A stretch of DNA of 64,000 bases from Labia minor (taxonomy: Eukaryota; Arthropoda; Insecta; Dermaptera; Spongiphoridae): assembly GCA_963082975.1 (NCBI GenBank), contig OY720344.1:63392546-63456545 (forward strand), given 5' to 3'. Positions within the stretch are counted from its first letter, which is position 1, and every line of letters begins with the position of its first letter. This document shows positions 1 through 11,333 of this stretch, piece after piece. A program made the position numbers and the translations under genes. The notes beneath the pieces were generated by a model. The model saw only the letters and a program-made list of their open reading frames with translations, was not told where the DNA came from and made no database searches.

Positions 1-1986
1 TCCTGAAACATACTATATATATATATATATATATATAAATATACTCTTTTGTAACCGGTCCATTTCACACTCAGACATATTTTCCTTTAGTTTATATATA
101 TATTTATATATATCTGAAGGTGTAGAAACCTGTTTTGCACGCGTGCGCACACTCGATTTATCTTTCTCTAGGATTTAATGGGTCCAGAAAGGATGAGGGA
201 AGAAGTGAAGAAGAGAAGCAAACGGAGTGAGGAGTGCTTCAACCAAATTGTCTAAAAGACACAACAAAACATATGTTTATTTATTTTTTTTTTAGTTTAG
301 GTATTATTAATGGTTATCAGGTTGAATTGCGTTTTTTATGAAATACTGATATTGATTATTAATCAAAAGTAGACGCTTGGAGTGTTATGGATTAATAACA
401 TGTATATATATATATATATATACATTCCAATAAGGGGTGCATTTTATAAAAGAAAATATAATTTATGACCAGACATCACCTGATTAATTATAAATTTATT
501 CGATATATTTTTTCTATTTAAACATTCAGATGAAGGGTATAAAAAAGTATCGGAAGATTCTACTTTGATGCATAATATTTATTTATCTAAAAATCGATTA
601 AAAAACATTTACACCCTAGAGAGACAAACAGAGAGAGAGAAAAATTAAAAAGTGAATCATTTATATAAAACCAAAAAAAAAAAGAATGAAAAAAGAAAAG
701 ATAAAATATTTTGTGTTTTTAGGTTAATATCCGTTTGAATCGTTTAAACATATAAATAAGAATTTAAATTGATTTTGAATAGTCCAGAAATTATAGAGAA
801 TGAATTCATTAATATCCTTAGATTGTTTGGTATGAATGTTGTTATTTTACAAATATTATTTATTTTTATTTATTATAATTTAGTTTATAAATTATGAAAT
901 TTATTAACAAATCATTTTTGCATTCAAACGAATTAGAGGAATAAATATCGTTTTAATGCATATTGTATTACAATAATCGATATATATATATATATATATA
1001 TCATATAGAACTATTAAATAAAGCAATTTATTATTATTATTATTATTGATGATGATTTTATTATTTTATTTCTTTTAATTAATCTTAATGATTCACTATG
1101 AACTCTCGATTAAGTGTATCTACTACAGTTAATTTTTAATGATATATAAAATCATATAATAGGAAAAATTTAAAATTCTAATAGAAAGTATAATATTATA
1201 AGATGCATGTATTTCGAATTAGATTAACACTATTATTATTATAGTTATTATTATTATTATTATAATGATCGAATGGCACGCTTAAAAACGTGTTTGTACA
1301 AAGTAAATATTTTTATGAATGATGATTGGCATGAAAAGAAAAAATATTCATGATAAAAGAGAAATATACACACTTGCATGTAAGATTAATTTTATAATTT
1401 AATTCAGCAATTATATAATTCTATTAATAAGAATCAATATATATTATTTTATTAAAACAAAACATGTAATTTCTTCTGTAGAGATACCTCAATTAATGGA
1501 TGACTACTTCATCAAAGCCAATTGGATGTAGTAATATTAAACAAATATAAAAAATTTTGTTATGTGAAATTACAAGAATGATTTTTAACTAAAAATACTT
1601 TTTTATTTTCTTCAAATTGTCAAATTAATTAATACATTAATAATTAATTTATTAACATAATAATTTTAAAAAACAAAATTTTAATATTTGATATAAAAAA
1701 ATAATTATTTTTTTTTATAACTTTTTTAATGTAAAAACAATAATAATAAATCACATAATTGAAATCCAATAAATTTTTAATTAATATTTATTTCAATTAA
1801 TTACTAGTATTAAATTAATATTAATAGGATGCTTGAAGAATACTGGAATATAATTATAATCTAGTTTAAATAAATTTTAAATAGTCATTAAAAATGAATA
1901 TGTATCAATAATAATAAAAAATAAATTATAAATAAAAATAATTTGGAACCTCGACGTTTCGGCGCCCATTTTGTTTTTATTACATA
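1..1986. other. AT-rich non-coding stretch
   Basis: No open frame or recognisable gene was seen on either strand. It holds simple repeats: (TA)n near 13-36, 402-422 and 978-1000, and (TTA)n near 1030-1046 and 1240-1262. Poly-A and poly-T tracts make up much of the rest. It ends at the target duplication of the hAT-type element. Confidence 0.7.
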
Positions 1987-1994
1987 CATTGATG
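1987..1994. repeat. 8-bp target site duplication, left copy (cattgatg)
   Basis: The octamer cattgatg directly precedes the terminal CAGTGGCG of the element and recurs directly after the opposite terminus at 4300-4307. An 8-bp duplication is the known signature of hAT transposases. Confidence 0.9.
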
Positions 1995-2449
1995 CAGTGG
2001 CGCAACCAGGGGGGGTTTTGGGGGTTAAAACCCCCCCCAGGAGAGAAAAAAATATAAATTGCTGTATATTATGTACTATATTACAAATAGTAAAGACAAA
2101 ATAATCCTTCTTTTTATTTGAAAAAAAAAAAATAATTCTTAAAGTATAACTTAGTGTATAATAAGTAAGTTTATTTTATTTTAAAAAAATTTTAACAAAA
2201 ATAAAAATTGCTTACTTTTTCTTATAAGAAATAAAAAATTATTTTATTATTTCTCCTAAATCATAAAAAACAAAAGACTTTATATAAGATTACTAGATGA
2301 TTGTGAAATTCTTCAATTTAACTATTATTTAAATATAAAATAAATAAAAATATTACTCAAATTCTAAATATTTTTTATTAATAATACATTAATACATTAA
2401 TTGCTAATTTCATAAAAATTATGAAGCGAAGACTAATTTTTTCAAAATA

Positions 2450-3771
2450 AAAACGGGAAATAAAGGAAAAAATCCCTAAAACCGAAAAATCCCCAAAAGC
2501 CCATATCCATTTTTACCTAAACTTAATAATAAAGGAGTTATTTATAAAAAACCTACTTTAAGATTTCGTCCGCCCGTAGTGGCAGGATATTTTGAAAGAA
2601 ATCATGTAAAAATCCCTAAATGCAAATATCCCTAAAAGAATAAATCCATAAATAAAAATATCGCTGACTGAAAAAATCACTTTAAACAAATTTTTTCATC
2701 TTTGTATTAATTTTAATTGTGTCTCAGAAAATTAAATCACAAGGTGAGCACATGACACCCAGTTGCCTGAGATACGACCTCCCAAGGAGGTAATCGGGCC
2801 TGGACCGAAAGTAGGGAAAAATAGTTCCAAAAATACATACATAGGGCCTACACACGTGATTTATCCAAAAAAAATAGGGGTGTCAAAATCGTATGTAAAA
2901 TAAAGGGAATTTACTCAAATTCCGTTTATTAGCATAAGTTTTAATAGCTTAATGATTCCAAATACAAAATACACCATTTGCACCGTATATTTCACCAGGG
3001 AATATATAACGCAATTTGTGAAATTTACTATCATCAGAGGTTGTCTTTTTCATTTTGCTCAATGCATTTATAGAAACATCAAATCAATGCCAGAGAAGTT
3101 TTGAAGCTCTATAATGATATAGATCATCCTGACAACTCCACTCATTTACGAACTCTTGCAGCTTTGGTTTTGGTACCGCCATCAAAAGTCATTGTAGCCT
3201 ACCAAGCATTAGCTGGACGACCAACAGGGGGTTTCGTGATCTTTTTTCTTACTTCGAGACCACTTGACTAGGTGAACAATTTTTGGCTGGCTTTTATGAC
3301 GCCGAATTCGACATTGGAACATTGGAACATCTACGATGCTACTTTGATGGGTTTGCCTCGAACAAACAATGCATTGGAAGGTTACAACAATGCTCTTCGT
3401 TCACGCTTAGGAGGTTATAAGACATCAGTATGGGACTTGATTAAGCAAATCCATATTGAACATAACCTTATCTCTTTGGAAATCTGTAGTGATGTTCGTG
3501 GTAAGAAGCCTGATCCACCAAGGAAACGATTCAGCGACTCGCATGATGAGGTTCTGACCATAATGAAGGCAAACCATGAAAAATGGGACGCTAAAAAACC
3601 AGATGGAACAGATGTGATGACATCAAGCATGATGTATAACTACCTCATTCAAGTCTCTTCGGCTATTCATTATTAAATAAGTAAAAAAAAATTAGGGAAA
3701 TTTATTATTTAGGGATTTATTCTTTTAGGGATATTTGCATTTAGGGATTTTTTCTTAGGGATTTTTACATG
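2450..3771 (+). mobile_element. Nested Mutator-like (MULE) element, decayed
   Basis: This insertion inside the hAT-type element is flanked by a direct repeat, attttttcaaaata, at 2436-2449 and 3772-3785. MULEs usually make 8-11 bp duplications; the extra match may be chance in AT-rich DNA. Its ends carry repeated AAATCCCTAAA-type units. The right terminal ~85 bp (3690-3771) matches in reverse complement both 2455-2510 and, better, 2596-2660, including TGCAAATATCCCTAAAAG. The left terminus may therefore be partly duplicated. The interior holds the remains of a MULE transposase C-terminal region (3074-3676). Class assignment rests on that protein match; exact ends are approximate. Confidence 0.7.
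3074..3676 (+). pseudogene. MULE transposase C-terminal fragment (broken)
   Basis: One reading frame runs from 3074 to a TAA at 3674-3676 and is broken by an in-frame TAG at 3269-3271. The 134-codon part after the stop has no ATG at its head; it starts at GTG and is a remnant, not a gene start. The part before the stop has a segment LAALVLVPPSKVIVAYQAL like the 'alAFvP..dV..af..L' helix region after the catalytic core of animal MULE transposases. The part after has W-N-I-Y at about residues 18-21, then LPRTNNALEGYNNALRSR, the hallmark 'RTNN.vEgwhn.l' motif of MULE proteins C-terminal to the DDE core. The catalytic aspartates and N-terminal zinc finger are not recognisable upstream, so most of the protein is gone. 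It cannot be functional. Confidence 0.8.
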
Positions 3772-4299
3772 ATTTTTTCAAAATAGACTAAAAGCTTTCG
3801 AAATCCAATCCCCGCCCATCATTCCCAAAAAAAACATCTAAATATCAAATTTCAAGACAATATCTCATTTTGTTTAGACGTAATCTTGGTAACGAGCCGG
3901 TTTAAAAATTTTTTTTTTGCAGTTTTGGATTCAGAACCGTCTGAAAAGTGGAAATCTCGAAGAATCTCGGAGCAAAAATTTTCAAAATTTTCCGATCATC
4001 GTATAAGCTATCCTTATTTCATGAGGAAAGCTAAAATGATTTACTTATAGCTGGAAAAAAATATTTTCTTTCTAAAACTGTGAATACGAGTAAATAAAAT
4101 ACCAAATTAAATTTTTTTTGCCAGATTTTGTAAAATCAGTGTTTCATTTACAAAACTTTTTTAAATATTTAATATAAAAAAAAAAATCTTAATGAAAATT
4201 TGTCTTTGAGAGAGCCCGGGGGGGGGGGGGGGTGCCATATAGGAAGGTGGAGCGGCTAGTCAAAACCCCCCCCAGAATCAAATCCTGGTTGCGCCACTG

Positions 4300-4307
4300 C
4301 ATTGATG
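4300..4307. repeat. 8-bp target site duplication, right copy (cattgatg)
   Basis: This is the direct copy of 1987-1994, immediately outside the right CACTG terminus of the hAT-type element. Confidence 0.9.
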
Positions 4308-6630
4308 AAATATTAATAGTTTTTTAATTAAGGATTAATAGCGAAATAATATTTAAAACATATTATATAACTAAATTTATTATAATAAAAAATGTAAGTA
4401 TAAGTATCCAGAAAGCATAAAGATAAAAATTGTATTTTTTTTATGAACTATAAATAATAAAATGATAAATTTTTCTGAATTTAAATATTATATTGATTAA
4501 GTTTTATTAAAGGATGAATTATCGTTGAATTATTATTATTCCTAATATTATTAATAATGCAATGATGATGATGATGATAATTTTTTTTTTTAATTTATAG
4601 TTTCATGTGTTTTAAGGGCCTCGCCTAATTGAATTGGGTCCGTGGGCCTATCCCCCTCCCTCTCCCTACTCCCCCAATCTTTAAGCCAAGGTGAAGGATC
4701 GGTGGGGCCCCGTTGGGCATTATGGGACTGAAACTATTCAATAAACACACAAAGGAATGTTATGCCCCCCCGGGGTGGGGGGCTCGGAGATTATCGGCTG
4801 CATGCATCTCACCTGGCCAGGTGTCTATGCACACTGATGCCGGCTTATACATGTGTGCATAGTGTGAGTGGGCCTGTCTTCTTCAGTCGTGCCAACATTA
4901 CCAGAGCAAACGATGGACAGCATCATCATCATCATCCATATTATTATTATTATTAGTATTATTATTATCCTTATTTCCTACATCATCAAACTTGAAGAGT
5001 AGTTGGAAGATAAAAAAAACTCTACGCGATTAAGAATTATAAAAGTATGAATTATTATGCTTAGTGTGAGAGAAAGAGGGAGTAAGAGATATGTATTTAT
5101 GAAAATTTCTAAACAACATTTATCATACTTTTAGTGTCGATATTATGTTCAATTGAGAAAGACTATACTTAAGTTTAAAATATCAAAATGCATATAAATA
5201 TAACGATAATATAAACACTATAAACTATACTTATTATAATTGTCTCCTCCTTTTTATATTTATTCTATCAATTGTATTCAAAAATTAACCAAAGTGTTAT
5301 TTATTGTATAATAATATAATAATAATATAATAATAATAAAAATAATAACAATCATCATCACTACACACACAAATTTAATGACGGTATTTAATAAAAAAAT
5401 AAATAAAAAAAAATCTTTTGATTAATATGTGAATGTATGAACAGGAGCGTCTACAAGAGATATATTATTTGCCATTTTTGTTCGTTGTCAAATATTCCCT
5501 TTGTTTAAACCCTTTTAACCTTTTAAAAACAATATTCAAAGAACCTACTTTACTCTCTGAATTCGCGTCAAAACATGGAACGTCACTTCTTTATTAACCA
5601 ATTATCTAACTTCACATTGTACTTGCACCACCTGTACTGTACTCCCCCTCCCCTAAATATCTATATTCGCCAAAGATTAAGAAATTCTTAATTAATGTAA
5701 TGTACCAGATTAGATAATTTATTTTATAATATTTTATTCAGAGAAAATAATAAATTTTAAAAAATAAATGTAATATTGGAACCGTAAGTAATTTTATAAA
5801 GATTTTTTTCCTTATCAGAAAACTTTTTTAACCTCATTCAAACAAATTTTTAAAAGTTTTGAGTGACACTAAGCAAGAAATTAAAAAATATAATGGAAAT
5901 TAATTTAAGATTAATAATTTTTTAAAATTAAAATTCAATTCGAAATTCAATAATATTTTAAAATCAGATAAATGAAAATGAATGAAAATAAAATTTAATT
6001 ATTTTTTTATAAATAGACTGTAAAAAAATAAAAATTCCATTGTTTTTTTTTTTATTTATCATATCTGATATATAAATATATTATAAAAATACTTTTGAAA
6101 TAATAATTGATTACTTATTAAAAAGGAGAAAAAAAAAATATGTTATATGGAGTGACATTAATAATTACGAAATCAATAGCTAATTATGACTTATAATAAT
6201 AAATGAATAAAATTATTAATTCATATATAGAAGAGGAAGATAAATTAATATAATTTTGAAAAAAAAGATATATTTTTTAATGCTTTTCATCTTCTTTGTA
6301 TTTTTACAAAAAGTCTTTGGTGATTTTTATAATTAGATTTTTAATAAATAAAATAATGTTGAAATAATAATAACTAGATTTTTTTTCTCTGCGCCCCCTC
6401 TCTTCTTTTGTCACAGTATGTCTTTTAAATTGATCAAGTATTGATTGAGAATGCGAAATAATTAATCCATTAACAGAATGAATGGGGCACAGACGGGGAG
6501 GGGGTTAGTGGGTCTGTTGGCACACTTCATTGATTAGATAATAATAGTGAAGAAAAAGTGAGGTTTATGTTTGCAGGTGCGGTTATGTTATGTTGGATGA
6601 TTCTTTTATGTAAGATTATTAATATATTCC

Positions 6631-6661
<31 letters not shown>

Positions 6662-7346
6662 CCATTTAAACTACTACAATATCTAACGAAAATATAAAAT
6701 AATTAGTAAAAAAATGTTAATCAAAAAATTAAAACCAACAGTTTGTCAAAGTCTATCTTCTTTCTTAATATACAAATGTTTATACATCGTCTAAATATAA
6801 TTCAATTTTAATTCATAATAATATTAATAATAATAATAAAAACGATTCTTTAACGTTTTAATAAAACAATCCCCTCGATTATAATAGTTTCCGTTATAAT
6901 CAAAAGATATTAGAAATGAATAGAATATGGTTTAGGTGGGAATGGGGGGGAGGTGAAGAAACGAAATTCTTTTCAATTCCTGTCAACAGAATACTAGCTT
7001 TATAATTAAAATGGTGTTTCCATAGTAACAAATAATATGATGGCTTCATATCACGTGATCTATTTATCATCGATAATTCATCAATAAAAGGAAATTTATT
7101 GGAATTGATTAGACATTTAGACCAATGAGATTCTATTTCAAGTGTTAATTAATAAAGAAAAGTTAATTTAATTCTTTATATAACAACCTCACTTTCTTCT
7201 TATACCATTAATTAATCCACAACATTTATCATTATTATTATTATTATTATTATTATTAAAATGAAGAAAAAGTTATAGTTATGTTTTAAAAAATAATCAA
7301 AAGATCTAGTAATATTCTTATTTATATTTTAAAATATTTTTTAGAT
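4308..7346. other. Non-coding stretch with one GC-richer patch
   Basis: Mostly A/T-rich with no supported gene. A patch at about 4616-4930 is clearly less AT-rich, with C-runs, CCCCCCCGGGG and a CACCTGGCCAGGTG palindrome-like core near 4810. It could be a regulatory element or a non-coding exon; its 64-codon open frame looks fortuitous. Other GC-richer strips lie near 6390-6510 and 6930-6960. (TA)n occupies 6631-6658 and (ATT)n 7231-7257. A possible RFX X-box is listed separately. Confidence 0.6.
7016..7029. promoter_or_regulatory. Candidate RFX X-box (gtttccatagtaac)
   Basis: The 14-mer fits the RFX consensus GTHNYYATRRNAAC at every position. A CACGTG E-box lies inside tcacgtga about 25-30 bp downstream, and an accaatgag CCAAT motif near 7120. 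X-boxes often drive ciliary genes, but no coding exon is evident nearby, and a site this degenerate can occur by chance in 64 kb. Confidence 0.25.
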
Positions 7347-7359
7347 ATAAATATATCTA
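7347..7359. repeat. 13-bp target site duplication of the SINE, left
   Basis: The 13-mer ataaatatatcta sits just before the SINE head and recurs at 7730-7742, right after its 3' T-run. A 13-bp A/T-rich duplication fits LINE-type target-primed insertion. The motif is low-complexity, but its position at both ends supports it. Confidence 0.75.
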
Positions 7360-7729
7360 AAGGCGCCACAGGGTGAGAGGATAGCGTGGTCCTGGGTTCA
7401 ACTCCCGAGCTTGTGGCAAGGGAATTTCTCTAGCTGGGGTTTATGGGACGGAATCAACCCAGCCTCTGGGAAACTACTTGATAATATAATAATTTTCAAA
7501 AGTCTAGCTAAATTTAAAGTTGATGAAAAATCGATTTTAATTTGGCAGAGCAAACAGAAGGAGAGACATGAAACGAAAATGATAAAAACGTTATAAAGAG
7601 CCTCGGATCAAGAAAATCAAGGTAGAGGCTAATAGAACCCGTTCTACTGATCATAGGGCACCTAATTGATATAACCGACTTGGGAGGCGTTGTGTTTGTG
7701 TATGACGTATAAATTCAGAGGTTTTTTTT
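7360..7729 (+). mobile_element. tRNA-type SINE, interrupted by another repeat
   Basis: The head (about 7362-7415) contains an RNA polymerase III B box, GGTTCAACTCC, in a T-arm-like context. The flanks GCCACAG and TTGTGGC could pair like an acceptor stem, but the head is shorter than a full tRNA and no clean A box or anticodon arm is seen. The body continues through AATCAACCCAGCCTC. It is then interrupted at about 7484-7597 and resumes with CCTCGGATCAAGAAAATCAAG to a terminal GTTTTTTTTTA. The interruption is shown by the relative at 59646-59826, where the same flanks are joined directly. The element is bounded by a 13-bp target duplication. The partner LINE is not identifiable here. Confidence 0.75.
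7484..7597 (+). repeat. Short interspersed repeat inserted within the SINE
   Basis: This ~114-bp segment splits the SINE body. It closely matches 58068-58193, sharing ATTTTCAAAAGTCTA, GATGAAAAATCGATTTTAA, an AAACAGA..GAGA segment and AAAACGTTATAAA. It is either an independent mobile repeat or a piece of a longer one. No terminal repeats are evident. Confidence 0.65.
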
Positions 7730-7742
7730 ATAAATATATCTA

Positions 7743-10700
7743 TTGTCAAAATTTTCAAAAAAGATATACTAAAAGCATATTACTCAAGTTTCATTTATAG
7801 CTATATAATTGAATTATTTTTAATATAAAATAAAATAATTATAAACAAAATTAGATGAATAATTTAAAATTAAATCTCGAATAGACATTTCAAATCATGA
7901 ATATTTATTTTAGATAAAATCTTAAAAAATTCGAGTAAACATTAATTTCTTAAAGTATTTGTTTATAATAGTATAGAGAATATATATATATATTCTATTA
8001 TTATATTTTTAAAAATAACAATAATAAAATCTTATTCAATTTCAATTTTTTGTTTCCTTTCTTTTATATGGTTATATTATCATATTCGTAATCTATCGTT
8101 TGGCTAAAGAGAAAAGATTGCTTAAGGTTTATCTTGATTTTTAGATAGAAGACAGTATCTTTTCAACACACACAGGCGCACACATATACAGAGCTACACT
8201 TGAATGAACAGACAGACAAAGCTTCAAGACCCAGGCACAGGGATTATTCTATTTATTAAATTTCCTTTATTAGCTCAACTTTCCGGGGGTGGCAGCTGCT
8301 CCAGGAGGATGGGAGGGGGAGGGTTCGTTACTTGTACAAGAAAACTAAGAAGAAAAAAACAGAGTCTATCATTAAAGGGGGTAAGAAGGGAGTAGGGGGT
8401 AGGGGTACACAATTAATGCTTAATATGACGCTGAGGGTTCCAAATGAAAGAAAGTTTCTAGATTATTATTAGAAGGAAAAAAAGAAAACCGAATAAAATG
8501 ATGTTTTTAAGGCATTTTTCCATTAATAGTTGGGAACAATGAAAAAGATGGAATTTAATAAAATAAGTCTTATTAAGCCGTGCGTTGAAAGAAAACGAAG
8601 AGGAAGAAGAAGGAAAAAGGTGGGAGGAACGTAAAAACCACATTTTTTTTGTCTTTAAGGTTGAAAAGGGAGACTTTTATTATCCTCAGGTTATAATTAA
8701 TATCGAATTTCATTTGGGGGTCGATTTCTCGAATTGTATTTGGTAAAAATTTGATCCTCTCTAGCTTTGGCTAAGTATCAACCACTTGACAGTAACGGAA
8801 AGTGGTTGGGAGGAAATAGAAAAAATAATAGGCAGAGATTTAATATTGGAAATGAAAGGAAAAACAGGTTGAAGAGTACATACAAGTTGAGAAAAAGCAC
8901 ATGGACCGCGATAAGTTGCGACAACATGCGATCCAGCGTTGAGACACTAACAAGAAGTTGAGGTTAGTTTGCGTTCTACCCGTTTGTGCTTGAAGATTAA
9001 AACTAATGTGTTATGTCAAATTCCAAACAATATACTCATAACTACTGTTATAATATAATAATATATTATAATTATTTCATTAATTTATATAACTAAGAAC
9101 ATAATATCGATCAGTTAATAGCAGACTAAAATATTTAAAAAAATATATAAAGTTATTTTTGTTTTCGTTTTTTTGAATATCATAAAATCTTGTATTAAAG
9201 ACTATGGAGTTATGACTGAAAATATGTGCCAGGTATTATTATTCAGTTATAGATTATAAATTCTAAATATATAATTGACCTTTAACTTATATCCCCATTC
9301 GCATTTTTTTAATAACTAAATTCTTATTTCTATATTTTTGTGAACTCATCAAGAGTTTAGTATCCTTCTTTAAGATTCACAACTCATTCCTTTATTCTAT
9401 CAAGATAAATAAAATTAAGTTTCGAAAAAAAAGAGACAAAGTTTTATTTATACCATTTTTATTTATTTATTATTATAAAATTTAAGAGGAATTCGATATC
9501 TTACTTAATAGATGTTGAATTGAAAAATCTATAATTTATGTGCTAAAGCTAGGGACTTTAATTTTAAAAATTCATATTTTGTATATTTATATATAAGGTA
9601 ATTTTCAAAATTATTTGACAGCTACTTTTTTCGCGAAATATTTAAAATTATTTATTTGTTAAATTTATTTCTTTTAAAAATTTAAGATTTTTATAATGAA
9701 TTATGAATAAATAAATGTTTATTTCTTTTTGTTATTATTATTTTTTTTAAATTAAATTAATTAAATTTATTATTATTTATATGAAAGAGGAAAACATATA
9801 CTAATATAAATAATTTAATTTAATAACAAATAATAATAATTCAAACTACTTTAGTTTTTTTAAAAATAAATATTTACTTTGAACATTAATAAAATAAAAT
9901 TAAATAAAACAAGTAAAAGTTTTGTTTTAATAAAATTCAGATAGTTGTTTGATAGTAGAAATGCAATGACTGTTTAACCTACTTATTATGATGCTCAATT
10001 TTTATTTAAGTAAATAAATATTAATTTTTCATAAAATATACTGACGTTTAATTTTATTCCCTTTAATACATTATAATTTATATATTTACATGTATATAAT
10101 ATAGAATGTGTACTTTAGTTCTTGGAATTATATCCATCCAATGAGTCATCATCATCAGAAGCGGGAGAAGGAGGGGAAGCAAACGAGCAGGTAGTCTCGA
10201 GACAATCTTAACACAAAATTTTTTTTAATCCTAATAAAAAACGAAAAAACTACAACCGTTTGGAAAATATATCTTACTATTCATAAATATTTTCACTCGT
10301 ATTCAGAAATGAATATAATTTTATTACATGGAATGAAAATCATCATTTAGAAGTGAAGAATGCAAGTTAATGACCCAACGATAAGTGAAAGAAATCAATG
10401 GAGTGAGTGAGTGGAGGGGTAACCAGGAAAGTAGGGGAATGGGATTTAGAGGGAAGTGGAATGATTATTAATCAATTCATTTATTAACCTAGCCTACCTC
10501 CTCCTATTAATATAATAAGAATATCTCTCTCTAGTAAGTGGAAATAGTCATCACATTATTAACATCATCAACATTAGTTGCTTTTTTTATTAATACTATC
10601 CAATAGTACTAACTAATAGCAAAAAGAAAATTATTCCATCTATACGCCTATAATAATAATAATCATAATAATAATAGTAAATGTTAAAGACATTTCTTAT

Positions 10701-11059
10701 TATTACAATTACATTAAATCGAAATGATCAAATAAATTAACATCTCAAATAAAATAAAAACAAAAATAAAATATAAAAGACAATTAATATGAGATGATAT
10801 AGAATTTTCTCAATAGATTGAAAAAATGAGCTGTGGCCTGACACAGAACCTACCGACGATTTGAAATAAATTAATTTCCAAACAACAATTTATATATATA
10901 TAAGTATGAAGTATCAAAAAAAAAAATTTAAATTCGAATTAAAATGACTAAATTATATTATCTTGTTTTTTATTTTTAGTTTAATTACTCAATTATTAAT
11001 TACTACTATATTTTAAGTAAAATATCTTCTGACAATGATTATAAAATTAATAATTTGTA
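7743..11059. other. AT-rich non-coding stretch
   Basis: No supported gene. The strip at 8280-8400 is G-rich (GGGGGTGG, GGGAGGGGGAGGG) and could form G-quadruplexes. 8580-8640 and 10160-10440 are purine-rich. The open frames of 61-64 codons across 8204-8961 show no family motif and look fortuitous. The remainder is A/T low-complexity sequence with (AAT)n near 10650-10678. Confidence 0.6.
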
Positions 11060-11333
11060 AACTACCACTTCCGGTTTCCGGATATACCACAAAAGTTGAT
11101 GAATTCATGCTACTGATGCATTAAGTAAATTACAAAATTTTATCAAAATCCATTGAGCCGTTCGAGCTGTACACGTCTATAAAGACGGACGGACCGACAT
11201 CATGCTAAATAATTCTTTTTTCTGTTAACAAAAATTCATGGAGATATGTAAAAATCTCCACATGTGAAATTTGGTATGAAAACAATACCTTCCCTTCCTA
11301 TCGTCGGTCAGTAAAAATTAGATTGTATAAAAC
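11060..11333 (-). mobile_element. Helitron-like repeat fragment, minus strand
   Basis: Read on the minus strand, this matches 25306-25580: GACCGACGATAGGAAGGGA, then ATTTCACATGTGGAGATTTT, the GTCCGTC-rich segment, and CCGGAAACCGGAAGTGGTAG. It stops before the hairpin-bearing 3' end seen in the 25-kb copy, so it is truncated. No coding capacity. Confidence 0.7.

Larger units (their letters stand above)
1995..4299. mobile_element. hAT-type DNA transposon, non-autonomous, with a nested MULE
   Basis: The ends are CAGTGGCGCAACCAGG and its reverse complement, a perfect 16-bp terminal inverted repeat. Similarity continues inward as a G-run followed by TTTTG. The termini are flanked by the 8-bp duplication cattgatg at 1987-1994 and 4300-4307. 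CAGTGGCG-type ends with 8-bp duplications are typical of hAT elements. No hAT transposase frame is visible in the outer parts (1995-2449 and 3786-4299), which are AT-rich. The element is therefore non-autonomous or an eroded shell. Its middle is occupied by a second element at 2450-3771. A run of 16 or more G lies near the right end at about 4218-4232. Confidence 0.88.
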
